Part shown: positions 34,334 through 45,699 of the stretch, in pieces
Position numbering within the stretch: position 1 is the first letter of the stretch
How the letters are laid out: every line of letters begins with the position of its first letter
NCBI GenBank assembly: GCA_012934845.2
Contig: WNNJ02002553.1
Span: 236,644 to 300,643 of the forward strand
From: Pomphorhynchus laevis
Taxonomy: Eukaryota; Acanthocephala; Palaeacanthocephala; Echinorhynchida; Pomphorhynchidae
Direction of reading: 5' to 3'
Length of the DNA: 64,000 bases
Notes under the pieces: model-generated
What the model was told of the DNA's origin: nothing
Seen by the model: the letters and a program-made list of their open reading frames with translations, nothing else
The model's database searches: none
Position numbers and translations under genes: made by a program

Positions 34334-35931
34334 GAATTCGAAATAATTTATTTTAATTCAAAAAAGTATATAAATAATTTACCTAAATACATAAGCTTAA
34401 ACTTTAAAAAGTTCTTAAAGTCAGGTTCCAACCAAGTGGAATTAAACAAATACATTAAAATTAATAGAAACGAAATTTACACAAAGGACTTGGTAATTTG
34501 TAAATCTGATAAAAATACTTGTTTTCTTGTAATAAATAACGTAGAAAATTAGGTACGGATGTTATTAACAATTCAAAATTTAATAAATTAAAGAGAGCCG
34601 ACACATTAAAAAGACAGACAGTATTTATTTTTTTAAATATGAACATAAAAAATAAAATTGATAATAACATTTTAAGAACTTGTTATCAAAAATGTGAAAT
34701 CTAGTTCTATGTACTTACTAGATTTATTTTTGTCTTTGGCCTAGAAAGAGGAAATAAAAATATTGGATTGCTATTTATAAATAATTTTTGGAATATTAAT
34801 TTCAAAATATTTGTTTCAAGCAATAAAACATTAAATACTTTAAATATTGTTTTGTATAATAGTAAAATACCGAAGTTTTACAACATTTTAAAAAGAAACT
34901 TAAACATGATAATGATGGAGTTGTTTATAAAATTTCATGTTTAGAATGCGATAAAATAAACGTGGGTTAAACAGGCCAACCATTGGAGATTAGATTAAAA
35001 CAACACAAATGCACACTCGAAAAGAGCCTAAGTAGCGCTTTTGTAGATCATAGTTTAAATTTATATAACAATATTGACTATAATAATACTGTTGTTTAAG
35101 CAAAAGAAACCAATTGTCTTTAAAAAGAAACCCGAACATGATAATGATGAAGTTGCTTATAAAATTTCTTGTTTAGAATGCGATAAAATATATATGGGTC
35201 AAATAGGCCAACCATTAGAGACTAGACACTAATTTTAGTGAGACTATACTCACCAAAATTCAGAAAAAAGAACATTGTGCAAGACCGATTATTGTATCAT
35301 GTTGGCATATTCATATACCATACAAAAATAATTGCGAGGAAAATTAAATCATAAATAGATATATCTCATTTTTCCCACGTTAAGGATGGAATTCATTGCT
35401 CTCAAATGATCCGTAACTATAATGCAAATGGTAAACCGATGATTAGTTTTGACATCGTTTATATGTTCACTAATGTGCCCACAAATAAATCTATTAAAAT
35501 TATTGATTATTAATTATTATTATTAATCTATTAAAATTATTATTCAATATATTGAAAAACTAGATGGAAATAACTGCTGATTGAATCTAGCTGCAAAACT
35601 AGATGAAAATTATGATGATTCCTTTAAACTTTGTTTTGAAAAGTATATCAAATTGCCTGTTTTATATAAAACAATTTTTAAATTTAATAAAGAGGTATAT
35701 TAACAAAACGGTGGTCTCGCAATGGGAAATCCTCTAGCACCCCTTCTTAGTGAATTATATATGAGAAATTGGGAATTAAATAATATCACTAAGATGGATG
35801 GAAATGCTATGTGAATTAGGTATGTCGATGATACGTTTGCCATTTGTGATAACACAATTGATGTACAAAACATATTAAGAGCAATAAATTGTTTTGAGGA
35901 AAATATTCAGTGGACAATAGAATTATAATTA

Positions 35932-35943
35932 GATTATAGATTA
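35932..35943. repeat. Target-site duplication, left copy
   Basis: GATTATAGATTA; repeated at 36393-36404. Together they bracket a 449-bp insertion within the PLE RT. Confidence 0.8.
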
Positions 35944-35986
35944 TTGCCAGTCCTCTTCTGCATCCAGCAGTAGGAGGGAACCGGCA

Positions 35987-36022
35987 CTAATGAGTCATAG
36001 TGATGACGAAACTGCATTTGTC
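35987..36022 (+). ncRNA. Hammerhead ribozyme, unit 1
   Basis: CUAAUGA, GUCAU, AGUG, AUGAC, GAAAC, UGCAUUU, GUC. Hairpin II is five perfect pairs; helix III is the A-U and C-G pairs around a short loop; GUC is the cleavage triplet. The heptamer carries A for G at a required position, so this unit is probably impaired. Confidence 0.7.
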
Positions 36023-36294
36023 ATTCTTTCGCTTCGGGCTTATTTCATTACTAAATAAATTCACGCGAAATGGTATCATCATTTGAGATTAGAAGTAAGC
36101 CGATATTAAGATACCTTGCACTGGCATTTGTCAGTGCTTGTGCTAATGATACAATTTCGTGAAGCTATTGCAGTGGTAATTCAGCACTCTAGATTATGTT
36201 ACTAGAGATTTTCTAGTACATCATGCATTTGATTCATTCGTTGATTGCCGTCTGCTAGTCCTCCTCTGCATCCAGCAGTTGGACGGAACTGGCA

Positions 36295-36330
36295 CTGATG
36301 AGTCATAGTGATGACGAAACGGCATTCGTC
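36295..36330 (+). ncRNA. Hammerhead ribozyme, unit 2 (intact core)
   Basis: CUGAUGA, GUCAU, AGUG, AUGAC, GAAAC, GGCAUUC, GUC. All core strands match the consensus, hairpin II has five pairs and helix III three (A-U, C-G, G-C). I cannot pair helix I clearly between ACUGGCA before the core and the bases after GUC. Confidence 0.8.
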
Positions 36331-36392
36331 ATTCTTTCGCGTCGGGCTTATATGATTACTAAAAAATCACGCGGAATGGTATCATCATTTGA

Positions 36393-36404
36393 GATTATAG
36401 ATTA
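36393..36404. repeat. Target-site duplication, right copy
   Basis: GATTATAGATTA, identical to 35932-35943. Confidence 0.8.
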
Positions 36405-37416
36405 ACATTTTTAGATGTCGTCGTTAGTAGAACATCAAATGATATTTTAGAAACATCTGTTTATTATAAAAATTCAAATAATTTAAATATTGTTTCGTCG
36501 AATACCAATGTCCCTATATCTTGAAAAATATCTGCTGCCAATTCTTAGTTTTTACGAATTAAGATGATTGTTTCCAATATAAATGAACTTGAAACAAATA
36601 AGATAATTAGAATTCTATTAAATAAAAACGGTTTACCATCATGTGCAATTAAAAAGGCTTTCCACAAAGTAACAAAACTGATAAAGGTGTTGCTTTTGGC
36701 CCAGTAAAATACTGAAACTACACAACAATTTTAAAAAGAAACTCAAACATGATAATGATGGAGTTGTTTATAAAATTTCATGTTTAGAATGCGATAAAAT
36801 AAACGTGGGTTAAACAGGCCAACCATTGGAGATTAGATTAAAACAACACAAATGCACACTCGAAAAGAGCCTAAGTAGCGCTTTTGTAGACCATGATTTA
36901 AATTTAGATCCCAATATTGACTATAATAATACTGTTGTTTAAGCAAAAGAAACCAATTGTTTAAATAGAAAAATTCTTGAAGCTTATTACATTAATCAAA
37001 ACTCCAATATTATTATGCCGAATGATAAACCTGACAAAACGTTAAATATTTGGTATAGACGTTGTAAACGATTATTTTGTTTATATAATCTTTTATTATT
37101 TTATTTTTAGTTTAAACTTATATTTAATTTTCTTAGTAATTTTAATTATTTTTTCTAATATTTTTTAAATTATTTATTTTGAATGGAAATATTATTGTTA
37201 TTATTTTTGTTTTGTTTCTAAACTATTTTGAATCATCCTTTTAATTGCGTTTTGTGTACCTTTAAAAGTTTGCCAAAATCGTGTCCAAAATTCAAAACAA
37301 CACTGAAAGCAGCTAGTTATCACAAATAACAGCAGCACTTGCTCAAAGAAAATGTCGGCGATCGTTTCGAATTGTTTTGATATAAGCATGTACATTTAAA
37401 AAATCGTTGTAATTTT

Positions 37417-37448
37417 CTGAAGATGCTAACAGAAGTTAGCGAAATATC
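37417..37448 (+). ncRNA. PLE-type hammerhead ribozyme core
   Basis: CUGAAGA, U, GCUAAC, AGAA, GUUAGC, GAAA, UAUC. It is identical to the inverse copy at 29326-29357 and sits at the same place in the right arm. Confidence 0.65.
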
Positions 37449-38035
37449 AAATAAAATTTTCCTCCTTTCTTTGATCCAGCTCCAATAATTCTTACTGATT
37501 TTTTCAAAGAAATTTATTGCTATTGAAAAGTTTTTTAATAACAATTTTATTTATTAAAAGAATGTACAAACTTCGTTACCCTCAAATTGGCCGTAATGTT
37601 CGATAGCATTGTAAATGTTAAATGAAAATGTGATTAAGTTGCTATTAAAAAGTTTGAAATAATAATCATTCAGAATTGTTTTCTATGCCGTTGAATTGAT
37701 AAAAGCTCATCTTAATTATCTTGACGGTCGAATAAGTATAGCTTGTGCAGCGTCGAGGCACCGTAGGAAGCAGTTTAATTTAGACTCGGTTATTCTTTTC
37801 CTTAATTTCAGCCGTAATTACGACATTAGGAAGTCAATTTTCTATTGATTATGTCATACTTTTCCTGTGATGTGCTGCAAAAATGGGTCAAAATTCACAG
37901 ATAATATATCAGGAAATTATTAGGGGTAATGCCCTGATAATTACCATCATCAGTAGCCTGTACTCCCCACAACAAGATTAGAGATTGGGATAGCCCTTCT
38001 CCCTCCTACAATCCAGTTATCGGGTGTACAAGCTA

Positions 38036-38069
38036 CTCATGAGATTCAATTATCTCGAAACTGTGAGTT
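38036..38069 (+). ncRNA. Degenerate hammerhead core
   Basis: CUCAUGA, a hairpin closed by GA(U)/(A)UC-type pairs around UCAAUU, GAAAC, UGUGA, GUU. The GAAAC and GUU strands fit; G5 of the heptamer is C. Confidence 0.45.
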
Positions 38070-38381
38070 TGCCATTTGTGATAATCTCGTGGCAACATTT
38101 ATTTCATGATGCTGACAACATGATTTGAAATGATTCCACGAAATTAGCTTTTCCATTTGAGCAAATTTATTCTATCATTGATGCATGACAGCAGTTCATT
38201 GTAGTGCTGCATTCTATTATGCAGTAACTAAGTGGTTTGTAACACATCGGGCTTGATTCTCCATCGCTTAATGCAGATGGGCGAATATTTGCAATCGCAA
38301 ACCCCAATCTTTGCAAGATAGAGTTGTAATCACTGTATAGCTCTTCTCCCCTTTCAAGCAAGTTGTTAAGAGTACAAGCCA

Positions 38382-38406
38382 CTGATGAGAGTCAATTAGC
38401 TCGAAA
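38382..38406 (+). ncRNA. Degenerate hammerhead core, second unit
   Basis: CUGAUGA, GAG, UCAAUUAG, CUC, GAAA. The heptamer and helix II are intact; the bases after GAAA (UGAUAAU) do not give a clear helix III and cleavage triplet. Confidence 0.5.
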
Positions 38407-38460
38407 TGATAATGCCATTTGCGACAATCTCATTGTACCATTTATTTCGTGGTTCTGACA

Positions 38461-38580
38461 AAAACTTTAAAAAATCGTTGTAATTTTCTGAAGATGCTAA
38501 CAGAAGTTAGCGAAAAAATAAAATAAAATAAAAGTTTCTTCATTTCTTTGATGCAGCTCCAATAATTCTTTATCAATAAT
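38461..38580 (+). repeat. PLE terminal-repeat fragment with hammerhead core
   Basis: Contains CUGAAGA, U, GCUAAC, AGAA, GUUAGC, GAAA at 38488-38515, then GATGCAGCTCCAATAATTC. It is a decayed copy of the end at 37411-37500. Confidence 0.7.
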
Positions 38581-38700
38581 AGATCATTATCAACTATTGA
38601 AAAAAAATTAGAAGCAATAATTTTTTTGTTTGAAAAAAATTATTATTTTTCTTATTTTGACAATACATTAACATATTAAAAACTTTGGAACTTGTTCGGT

Positions 38701-38866
38701 TCAATCGTCGCCATCTAAGAATTTTTTATTTCTAAAAGTGCTTATATCTTCTCCTGGCTTAATCAGATCGAGAACGCTGTAATCCAAATCCAACAGTCCT
38801 TGTCTGATCTGGTCAAGCCATGTTTGATCTCGATTATTTTGCATATAAAATTTATCTACTTCGCTA
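38701..38866 (-). other. Possible last exon of an unrecognised gene
   Basis: Minus strand, ending in TGA at 38701-38703: the peptide includes KFYMQNNRDQTWLDQIRQGL and DLIKPGEDISTFRNKKFLDG. Composition and codon texture look protein-like, unlike the surrounding AT-rich DNA. AATAG/CGAAG at 38862 could be an acceptor. No family is recognised and no other exon was found. Confidence 0.3.
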
Positions 38867-39279
38867 TTTGATAAGATATTTTATTTTGTCATTGATTTCT
38901 TTGATATCATCATTATAATGATATTATATTATATTGTATGATATTATATGACATCATTATATTGTATATATTTATACATTCTTTTGTGTAGCTAAGAGTG
39001 GCCATTGCCTGTTTATTACAATGTTCAACAAGCTCAATGTTTCAATATTTGCCTTCCTTGTTTCTTCTCTCAGTTGATTACATGCAATAGCACATAGAGC
39101 GATAAAACTCGTATAACTAACTATAATAGACATCAACATACAAAATGTAAAAATTATTTCAACACATAGATCATTGAGCATCATAGATCATCATAATGTA
39201 CGTCAGATTGCCATGGTTAAAAACTGATTCAAATATTAAAATAACTAAGACCAGCAATCTGAGTTTTCAAATTTTATTC
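38867..39279. other. AT-rich region with an unassigned minus-strand frame
   Basis: A frame at 38972-39184 (minus) reads FTFCMLMSIIVSYTSFIALC, hydrophobic like a membrane helix, followed by NQLREETRKANIETLSLLN. It might be an exon of a membrane protein, but nothing confirms it. Confidence 0.25.
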
Positions 39280-40130
39280 TACAAATAAATTAATAATAAT
39301 TAATAATAAATAAAAAATATATAATTATATAAGATTTTATTTAATTTTATATAAATTTAAAATATAAAATTAAAACTTAAAATAAAAATCAATTTGTATG
39401 AATTAACTACTGAAAAATATACGGTTTCAGAAAAGGATATAAAAGTCATCAGAATTAACCGCTAGTTTATTATATTTCGGCCCCTATTATTCGATCCATC
39501 GTCGCCAAATACATGCTAATTATGGATTTCCTGTAATAAAATTTGATTATCAAATATCTTATTCTAATACGAAGTTTATTATTTATTATCCAGACCAAAA
39601 AAATTGCCGCTTAAGAGTTAAAATTTGTTAATAATATTTTGTTGATTTACATTATTTTTAAATTAAAAATAATGTTTAATAATATTCAAATGATTAAATA
39701 ATAAGTAATTATAAATAACAAATAATTGTTAGATAGGATTTTATATAATTTATATAAAATTAAAGTTTAAAATGAAATTTAAAATAAAAGCCAACATTGT
39801 TGAATTGACTAATAAATAATGTAAAATGTATCAAAATAAGGATTAGAGGTCATCAGGAGTAATTGCTATGAACTGCGAGGAACTCTCATTGATTTTAATA
39901 ATATATTTATTTCTACATAAACATTTATTTTAAAATGAAATTTAAAATATAAATCAATTTATATAAATTGACTAATAAGTAATATAAAATGTACCAGAAT
40001 AAGGATAAAGCTCATCAGGAGGAATTGCTATGAACTGCTAAGAATTGTTAACAATATACTAATGTTTTAATAATAGATTTATACATAAACATTTATTTAT
40101 GATAAAATAAATGAATAAATGTTTTATCAT
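39280..40130 (-). repeat. Copies of the AT-rich dispersed repeat family
   Basis: Three tandem or nested partial copies (about 39290-39535, 39690-39880, 39910-40060). Shared words are GGATTAGAGGTCATCAGGAG, AATTGACTAATAA.TAATATA and TTTCGGCCCCTATTATTC. No gene. Confidence 0.65.
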
Positions 40131-40189
40131 AAGCATTCATTTATTTACACATTCATTTAAATATTTATTTCTATGTCTATTTGTTTAAA

Positions 40190-40265
40190 ATTAAAGGTGT
40201 TGCGATGAGTTACCCACTTGGGCCAACATTAGCGTATTCTTTGGAAATTTTGAGAAGTATTAATA
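40190..40265 (+). mobile_element. Tiny PLE RT fossil
   Basis: The frame KGVAMSYPLGPTLAYSLEI matches the DGVAMGSPLGP-LAN catalytic-palm motif of PLE reverse transcriptases. Nothing recognisable flanks it. Confidence 0.6.
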
Positions 40266-41265
40266 ATATACTAATTTCTTAGTATATATTTTTCAATGTT
40301 GTTTATTTTATCGTCATTCAAGTAAAACATTATCATTCAAGTATCATTCATAAAACTAAAGATTGAAATAATTGATATTGAAATAATATCATTGTTTATT
40401 CTTTAAATTAAGCAATATCAGTTTAGAATATAAGGGGAGAAAAATATAATTTGCTAATTTCGTATATTGTTCCAATACAAAGTTTATTATTTATTATCCA
40501 GCTATAAAAATTTCCCTTAAGAGTTTAAATTTGTTAATGATTTTTTGTTGATTTATATATTTTACTATTTTCTGTTTGATGGTATTTTTATAGTAACCTA
40601 GTTTAAAATATGTATCTATTAAATTATTTAAATGATTTTGAAGAAAGCCAATATCATTGATTTTATTTTTATAGTGATCTAATTTAATTTATATTAAATT
40701 ATTTAAATGATTTTGAAGAAAGTCAATATCATCCCGGCAATTAAAATTTCATTATTTGATGTATTATAATTAATATTATACGGTATGCATGAATGCTCAT
40801 GCAAAAATATGTTTCTTGTAAATTTAAATATGTCATCTTTACGATATAAATTAATAGTAGTTTTAATTTATGTTAATTTAATGTTCATATCTAAATATAT
40901 ACTTTCTTTATCATTAAGAATAAAGCTACCTGGATAAATTTGTTATAATCGAAAAAATAAAATCGAAACGTTAAGATCTTTTAATAATAATGATCTTTGA
41001 ATAATAATGTGTATTATTCATTAGCTTTAGAAAAATCAACACATTCCACTGATTCAATTATCAGTGGTTCAATTACAATGTTAATTTAATGTTTATACCA
41101 GTATTAATTTCGATTACAATATTTTTTATTGTGTTAATATATTTGAACTTATATTTCATATAAGTTCAAATATTTTTCTATAGTTCAAAAATATTTCATA
41201 TTTTTCTTATTATTAGCATTTATTATCTGATTTTAAAAATTTTCTAATTCTAAAATTATACGTTT
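40266..41265. other. AT-rich region
   Basis: A duplicated phrase (AAATGATTTTGAAGAAAG.CAATATCAT) occurs at about 40631 and 40707. No gene is recognised. Confidence 0.5.
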
Positions 41266-42060
41266 TTATCCTTTTGTCTGTTCTAAAAATTCTTTTGTAG
41301 AATTAATACTGAAATAGTGTTTTATACCAGTATTAATTTCGATTACCTTGCAATATTTTTTAAAGTGTGCTTTAATTACTTTAAGTATTTTATTCATATA
41401 GACAGAAAGTGGTTTTAATGTACATTTTAAACGCACTACATATGAACCTAGGTTTTATTGGATTTTTATGTAATTTTGGATTCCAATATAATATAGGTAT
41501 AATTTTATTATCTAATTCAACCTTTATACCCTTTTTATCCATTATATAACAGTGACTTGTAATAATTGTTTCTAAATTTCAATTACTACGTTCATATGTT
41601 GGATTTACATTTAAATCATTAGAATTAACCTCTTTCATCAATATATCATAAAAAAGTATTTTGCATATGAAGACAAAGTTATTACTAGCTTTATAAATAG
41701 TTGTTATTATATAGTTATCCTTTAATTTAGTAAGTTCTGTATACATATCTTTATTAATTTGATCTTTCCTTTTATAATTGTTTGTTATTTTCATTTTATT
41801 TTTAATTTTAGCAAATATATAGTATTTCCCAATCATCATAAGCTTTCGATATTAATCAGCTTACTAAAGTAACAATTTAAGTCATTATATAACAAATTGT
41901 ATTTTTTTGTATTATTATTTAATCTATATGCATATCCTTTTGATGGAATTTTCCATAATTCCTCATTTTTAATTAATTCTAGATTATGGGTACATACCTG
42001 TTCATTTGTTTGCTCAAAACTAAGACTCTTGCAATTAATGAATCCACAGTATTTAAACAT
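41266..42060 (-). mobile_element. PLE-related RT, N-terminal fragment
   Basis: Minus-strand frames read KLKDNYIITTIYKASNNFVF (the PLE segment before RT motif 1), then a decayed ILYWNPKLHKNP-type phrase near 41470-41500, which is the diagnostic PKLHK region. The 41272-41330 part matches 5200-5260. Frames at 41579-41839 and 41836-42060 are parts of it. Broken. Confidence 0.7.
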
Positions 42061-42720
42061 TAAATTAAAATATTTATTTGTGGAATTAAAATATTTATTT
42101 GTGAAATAAAAATATGATATTTATGAAATCGATTTTTTATGAAATTAAAATATTTATTAATGAAATCAATATATTTATTTATAAAATATATATATGAAAT
42201 TAATATATTTATTTATAAATTCGAAATGCAAAATCTAAATATTTATTTATAAAATTTAAAGATTTACTTTTGAGAGCAAAATATTTATTCAAAATCTAAA
42301 TATTTATTTATGAAATCTGAATATTTCTATGGAATTAAAATATATTGATAAAATCATAATATATTTTATTATATATAAAATAAATCTAAATATTATCTTG
42401 TGAAAGCAAAATATGTATAAATAAATTCAATATATTTATTTATGAAATCAGAATATTTTTTAAATCGTAAAACATATAAAAGGAATTCGAAATATTAATT
42501 TATGAATGCAAAATTTTTTTATGAAATAAATATATTCATTTTTTTGAAATCAAACTAATTATTTTAGTAATCAAAATTTTTATTTATGAAATCATATTTA
42601 TTTATGAAATCAAAATATTTTTTAAATCGTAAAACATATAAAAGGAATTCGAAATATTAATTTATGAATGCAAAATTTTTATATATGAAATCAGTTTTTA
42701 TTTATGAACAAAATATTTAT
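42061..42720. repeat. Degenerate AT-rich minisatellite
   Basis: Many imperfect copies of a phrase like TTATTTATGAAATCAAAATA, period about 20-24 bp. A longer internal duplication (ATCGTAAAACATATAAAAGG) occurs at about 42464 and 42624. Confidence 0.75.
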
Positions 42721-42739
42721 AGAAATCCATAGATATCCA

Positions 42740-43375
42740 GAAATCCAGAGATACGACGGAATGACACAGTTAGACTTGAAAAGAACTCTTAATATCCCGC
42801 TAAACGCAGCGCGTGGAATTAGGCAACATAACAGGTTAAAATTGAAGGACTGGGAATCTAATCTATGCAAAATATCGCCGGCCCAGCCTTTCCGGCAACG
42901 TTAAGCGGATCTTAAATGCGGGCTGATATTCCTCTGAAACACACCTACAGAGATAGTGGACTCAACCATTGCTAAATATTAGCCACAAAGCCCGGTTCAA
43001 AGCGCTACGGTCGAGGTTATCATATCACAACTGAAGGCAGGTTGGCCCTTATATTCAGGAGCATTTATGCCGGCAATACCTATAATCGCGTTTGGGACTT
43101 GACTGGATGATTGACGTCACTTGCATGACAATTGACGTCACTTTGCATTTGGGTCTTCTGATCGGTACAGCCCAGGTATGCAGCTGTGGATCACGAATCG
43201 ACTGTTTGAAAGGCATGTATCGGATTGCCCTAGAACACATAGTCGTCACACCCGCCATGATGAGGTTAATAACATAATCAAGATGCCACTTACAGCCGCA
43301 GACGTCCCTGGCGCATTGAGCCAAGTGGTCTCAGTCGAATTGATGGTAAAGGGCATCACGGTGGGTCTCTAATAC
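42740..43375 (+). mobile_element. Non-LTR retrotransposon C-terminal remnant
   Basis: GC-richer than its surroundings. Frames give NRLKLKDWESNLCKISPAQP and, after frame changes, a zinc-knuckle-like C-x-C then SDCPRTHSRHTRHDEVNNII. This resembles the Cys-His motif before the restriction-like endonuclease of R2-type elements (HVLQ-CPRTH---RHD). Heavily decayed; clade is a suggestion. Confidence 0.5.
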
Positions 43376-43389
43376 CATAAGGGCGGAAA

Positions 43390-44520
43390 TATCTTAGTTT
43401 GGGACTTTACATGTTAAACCATTCAGGAGTTGCTACGGGAAAGCGTCGACAGGCGGATGTGGGGATACTCACAAACCTCGGGTTGTCAATAGCTACAGAG
43501 AAGTTTTGCACAGTAAATGAAAGGTTGCCGTCTTTGATACTTGTAGTCAGAGGAGGAAATGGGTTAACTTTTGTGTGTGTGCTTATGCACCCAAGACTTG
43601 TTCGGAATACGCAACTTCTGTGGATGATCTTTAGGACTTACTTGATAATAAACCTACGGGTGATTATCTCATTTTATTCGGCGACTTCAATGCTCACATT
43701 GGCAATGATTGTGTTTTCTGGGAGAGTGGTGGGAGGAACATAATCCCCGACCTGAACGCAAGTGTTGTTAAGTTGTTGCATTTCTGTCTCGTAACATTTT
43801 GTCATTGGCCAACACATGATAGAACATAAAGAGATCTATCGATGTATATGGCATCATAATCCCCTTTTTCAACGATAAATGATCGAATTCGTAATTGCAT
43901 CATCTGATTTGTGACGATATATCCTCGGCACACGTGTGATATAAACGACACTGAAAACTCGAATGGACACTGATAGACGTTGCAATTTCTCAAAAAAGAT
44001 GATTTATCTTATTAAAAATCATTTTTGACAGTATATACACTTTGCTTTGATTGGCTACACAACGCGCTAGTTCGTCATCACATTGAATATGCCATCAAAG
44101 CGTCGTTTCCTTCCACGATAGGCGAAATGAGATACCTAGAGAAAATTCTAAGGCGTGGCAACAAAGGTATTTGATAAGGTGAATGGATGAGTTATAATTA
44201 GCGATTAACTTCGATGGGCATGATATCAGTGCAAATCAGACTGTTAGTTCTAAATTTGATCGCGATATGGCATTTAGTAAAAGATATGGATATCCAAGCA
44301 ACTGTGTTGAAATGAATGTTCGACAAAGTCAGGGGGACATTCCCTCATGTTGCCCCTAAGGCAAATTGGAAGGTCCACAATGGTATTGCCATTGTAATGC
44401 AGAGCGTTAAAGTTGCAGAACTCTTTGCCACATTGCATCGTGGCTGCATCATACCTAAGCTAATTTACGATGTTGATCAACAGTTGGATAAGACATGCGG
44501 ATCAAGACAACATTAGAAAA
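43390..44520 (+). mobile_element. Decayed LINE endonuclease region
   Basis: Pieces of an AP-type endonuclease: VNERLPSLILVVRGGNGLTF in one frame, then LILFGDFNAHIGND in another near 43675-43710, the conserved GDFN box. Farther on (44050-44520) the translation is not recognisable, though GC content stays above background. Multiple frame breaks. Confidence 0.6.
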
Positions 44521-44805
44521 CTTTATCCGTGAATTGATCTTTCCTTATATTTTGTTTTAATGTGTTGTTTAATGAGCGGGCGGAACGGTCTGTTTTCGGT
44601 CAAATCCCTATATACATTAGGGATTAATTATCCCTATATACATTAGGGATATTATTATTAGGGATTAATTATTATTAATCCCTAATAATAAAATATTTGA
44701 GATGAATATGAGAAATATTCATTGCTGAATATTTAATTTAACGAGGAGCACGTTACGGAAACTTTATCACCAATTTTAAATAGTTGATACTGATCCACTA
44801 TTAAT
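44521..44805. repeat. Short palindromic and tandem AT repeats
   Basis: TCCCTATATACATTAGGGAT occurs twice at about 44605-44650 and is followed by an inverted ATTAGGGATTAATTATTATTAATCCCTAAT. No gene. Confidence 0.7.
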
Positions 44806-45090
44806 AAATAATTATTGGAGCTGGATCAAAGGAACAACGTAATTTTTTTTGATATTTCGCTTACTTCTGTTAGCGTCTTGAGAAAATTACAGTTTTTTAA
44901 AATGTACATGCTTATATAAAAAAGTTCGAAACGATCACCGCCATTTGCTTTGGGTAGGTGCGGCTGTTATTAGCGGTAATCAGCTGCTTTCACTATTGTT
45001 TGAATTTTTAACACGATTTAGCGATTTTTGAAAAGAAACAAAACGCAATAAAAAGGGGTGATTCGAAACAGTTTAGAAACAAAATAATTT
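44806..45090 (-). repeat. PLE terminal-repeat fragment
   Basis: From GGAGCTGGATCAAAGGAACA through a decayed minus-strand hammerhead at 44851-44882 to GTGATTCGAAACAGTTTAG it matches 29288-29560 with many differences. It is an older copy than the arms at 29 and 37 kb. Confidence 0.75.
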
Positions 45091-45690
45091 TTTTTTATTT
45101 TTTTATTTTTTTAAATAATATTTTTTTATTTTTTTAACGAGGAGCACGTTACGAGAAACTTTATCACCAATATTAGAGGCAAAAATTTCAATGAGAAAAA
45201 AATTGACCTCAAATATTTGAGACAAACATGAGAAATACATGAGAAATTCATTCTCGTATCATCCACATTTTATGCATCATCAACAGTAAAAGTGATCAAA
45301 GTAAGGTGATTATATCCCCCTTTCGCCGTACATTGCTCATGATTTTTTCTTCTTTTTATTCGTGATTCTTATTCTTAACATTCAGGATGGTCCATAATGC
45401 CAGATAAGTGACTGTCCAACGATTCGCCAATACATCATCGTCTATTTACTTCAAACGACATGTCCACTCTATTTAGGGTAGTGGCTGTGGAACTGATGTT
45501 ACATTAAGTACCAGAAAAGCTTGTCTTATAATGTCAAATAGTTGATACTAATCCATTATTGAACGGCCTGTTTTGTCCGTGAGCAGACAAAACAGCTGCA
45601 TGGCTATAGTCCTGTATGTTATAATAATATAATAATATATTTTTTAAATAATCAAATTTATTTGTATAAATAACAATTCGGGGTTACCCG
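45091..45690. other. Spacer
   Basis: A phrase of about 45 bp (GAGGAGCACGTTACG and following) occurs at 44741 and 45140. Nothing else recognised. Confidence 0.5.
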
Positions 45691-45699
45691 CAAATGAGT

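Larger units (their letters stand above)
35944..36392 (+). mobile_element. Retrozyme-like element with two hammerhead ribozymes
   Basis: A 449-bp insertion with no coding capacity, made of one full unit of about 308 bp and part of a second. Both units contain CTCTGCATCCAGCAG, then a canonical hammerhead, then ATTCTTTCGC, CGGGCTTAT and GGAATGGTATCATCATTTGA-type sequence. It splits the PLE RT just before RLTFLDVVV and is flanked by GATTATAGATTA. Small tandem hammerhead elements (retrozymes) are known from plants and animals and are thought to move with the help of other retroelements, PLEs in animals. Assignment to that class is inference. Confidence 0.8.
34334..37838 (+). mobile_element. Penelope-like element remnants, right part of the nest
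   Basis: Plus-strand frames show, in order, GIY-YIG endonuclease pieces at about 34880-35100 and 35125-35230 (YKISCLECDKIYMG, GQPLEIRLKQHKC), PLE RT from about 35300 (KPMISFDIVYMFTNVPTNKS, GGLAMGNPLAPLLSELYM, RYVDDTFAICDN), the RT resuming after an insertion at 36405 (RLTFLDVVVSRTSNDILETS), and a second GIY-YIG with C-terminus at 36750-37100 (KILEAYYINQNSNIIMPNDK). The terminal repeat follows. The layout implies at least two PLE copies collapsed together. All are broken. Confidence 0.85.
37845..38460 (+). repeat. Second tandem hammerhead-bearing unit, inserted at the PLE end
   Basis: Two related blocks about 346 bp apart share CTTCTCCC, GTACAAGC(C/T)AC, a hammerhead-like core and TGCCATTTG(T/C)GA.AATCTC followed by CATTTATTTCGTGG-like sequence. 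PLE sequence resumes at about 38467 (AAAAAATCGTTGTAATTTTC). No protein frame is credible. It is a different sequence from the unit at 35944 but has the same plan. Confidence 0.65.

Noticed and set aside
43055-43324. Minus-strand frame of 89 residues
   Set aside because: Opposite to the recognisable Cys-His remnant on the + strand; no features of its own.
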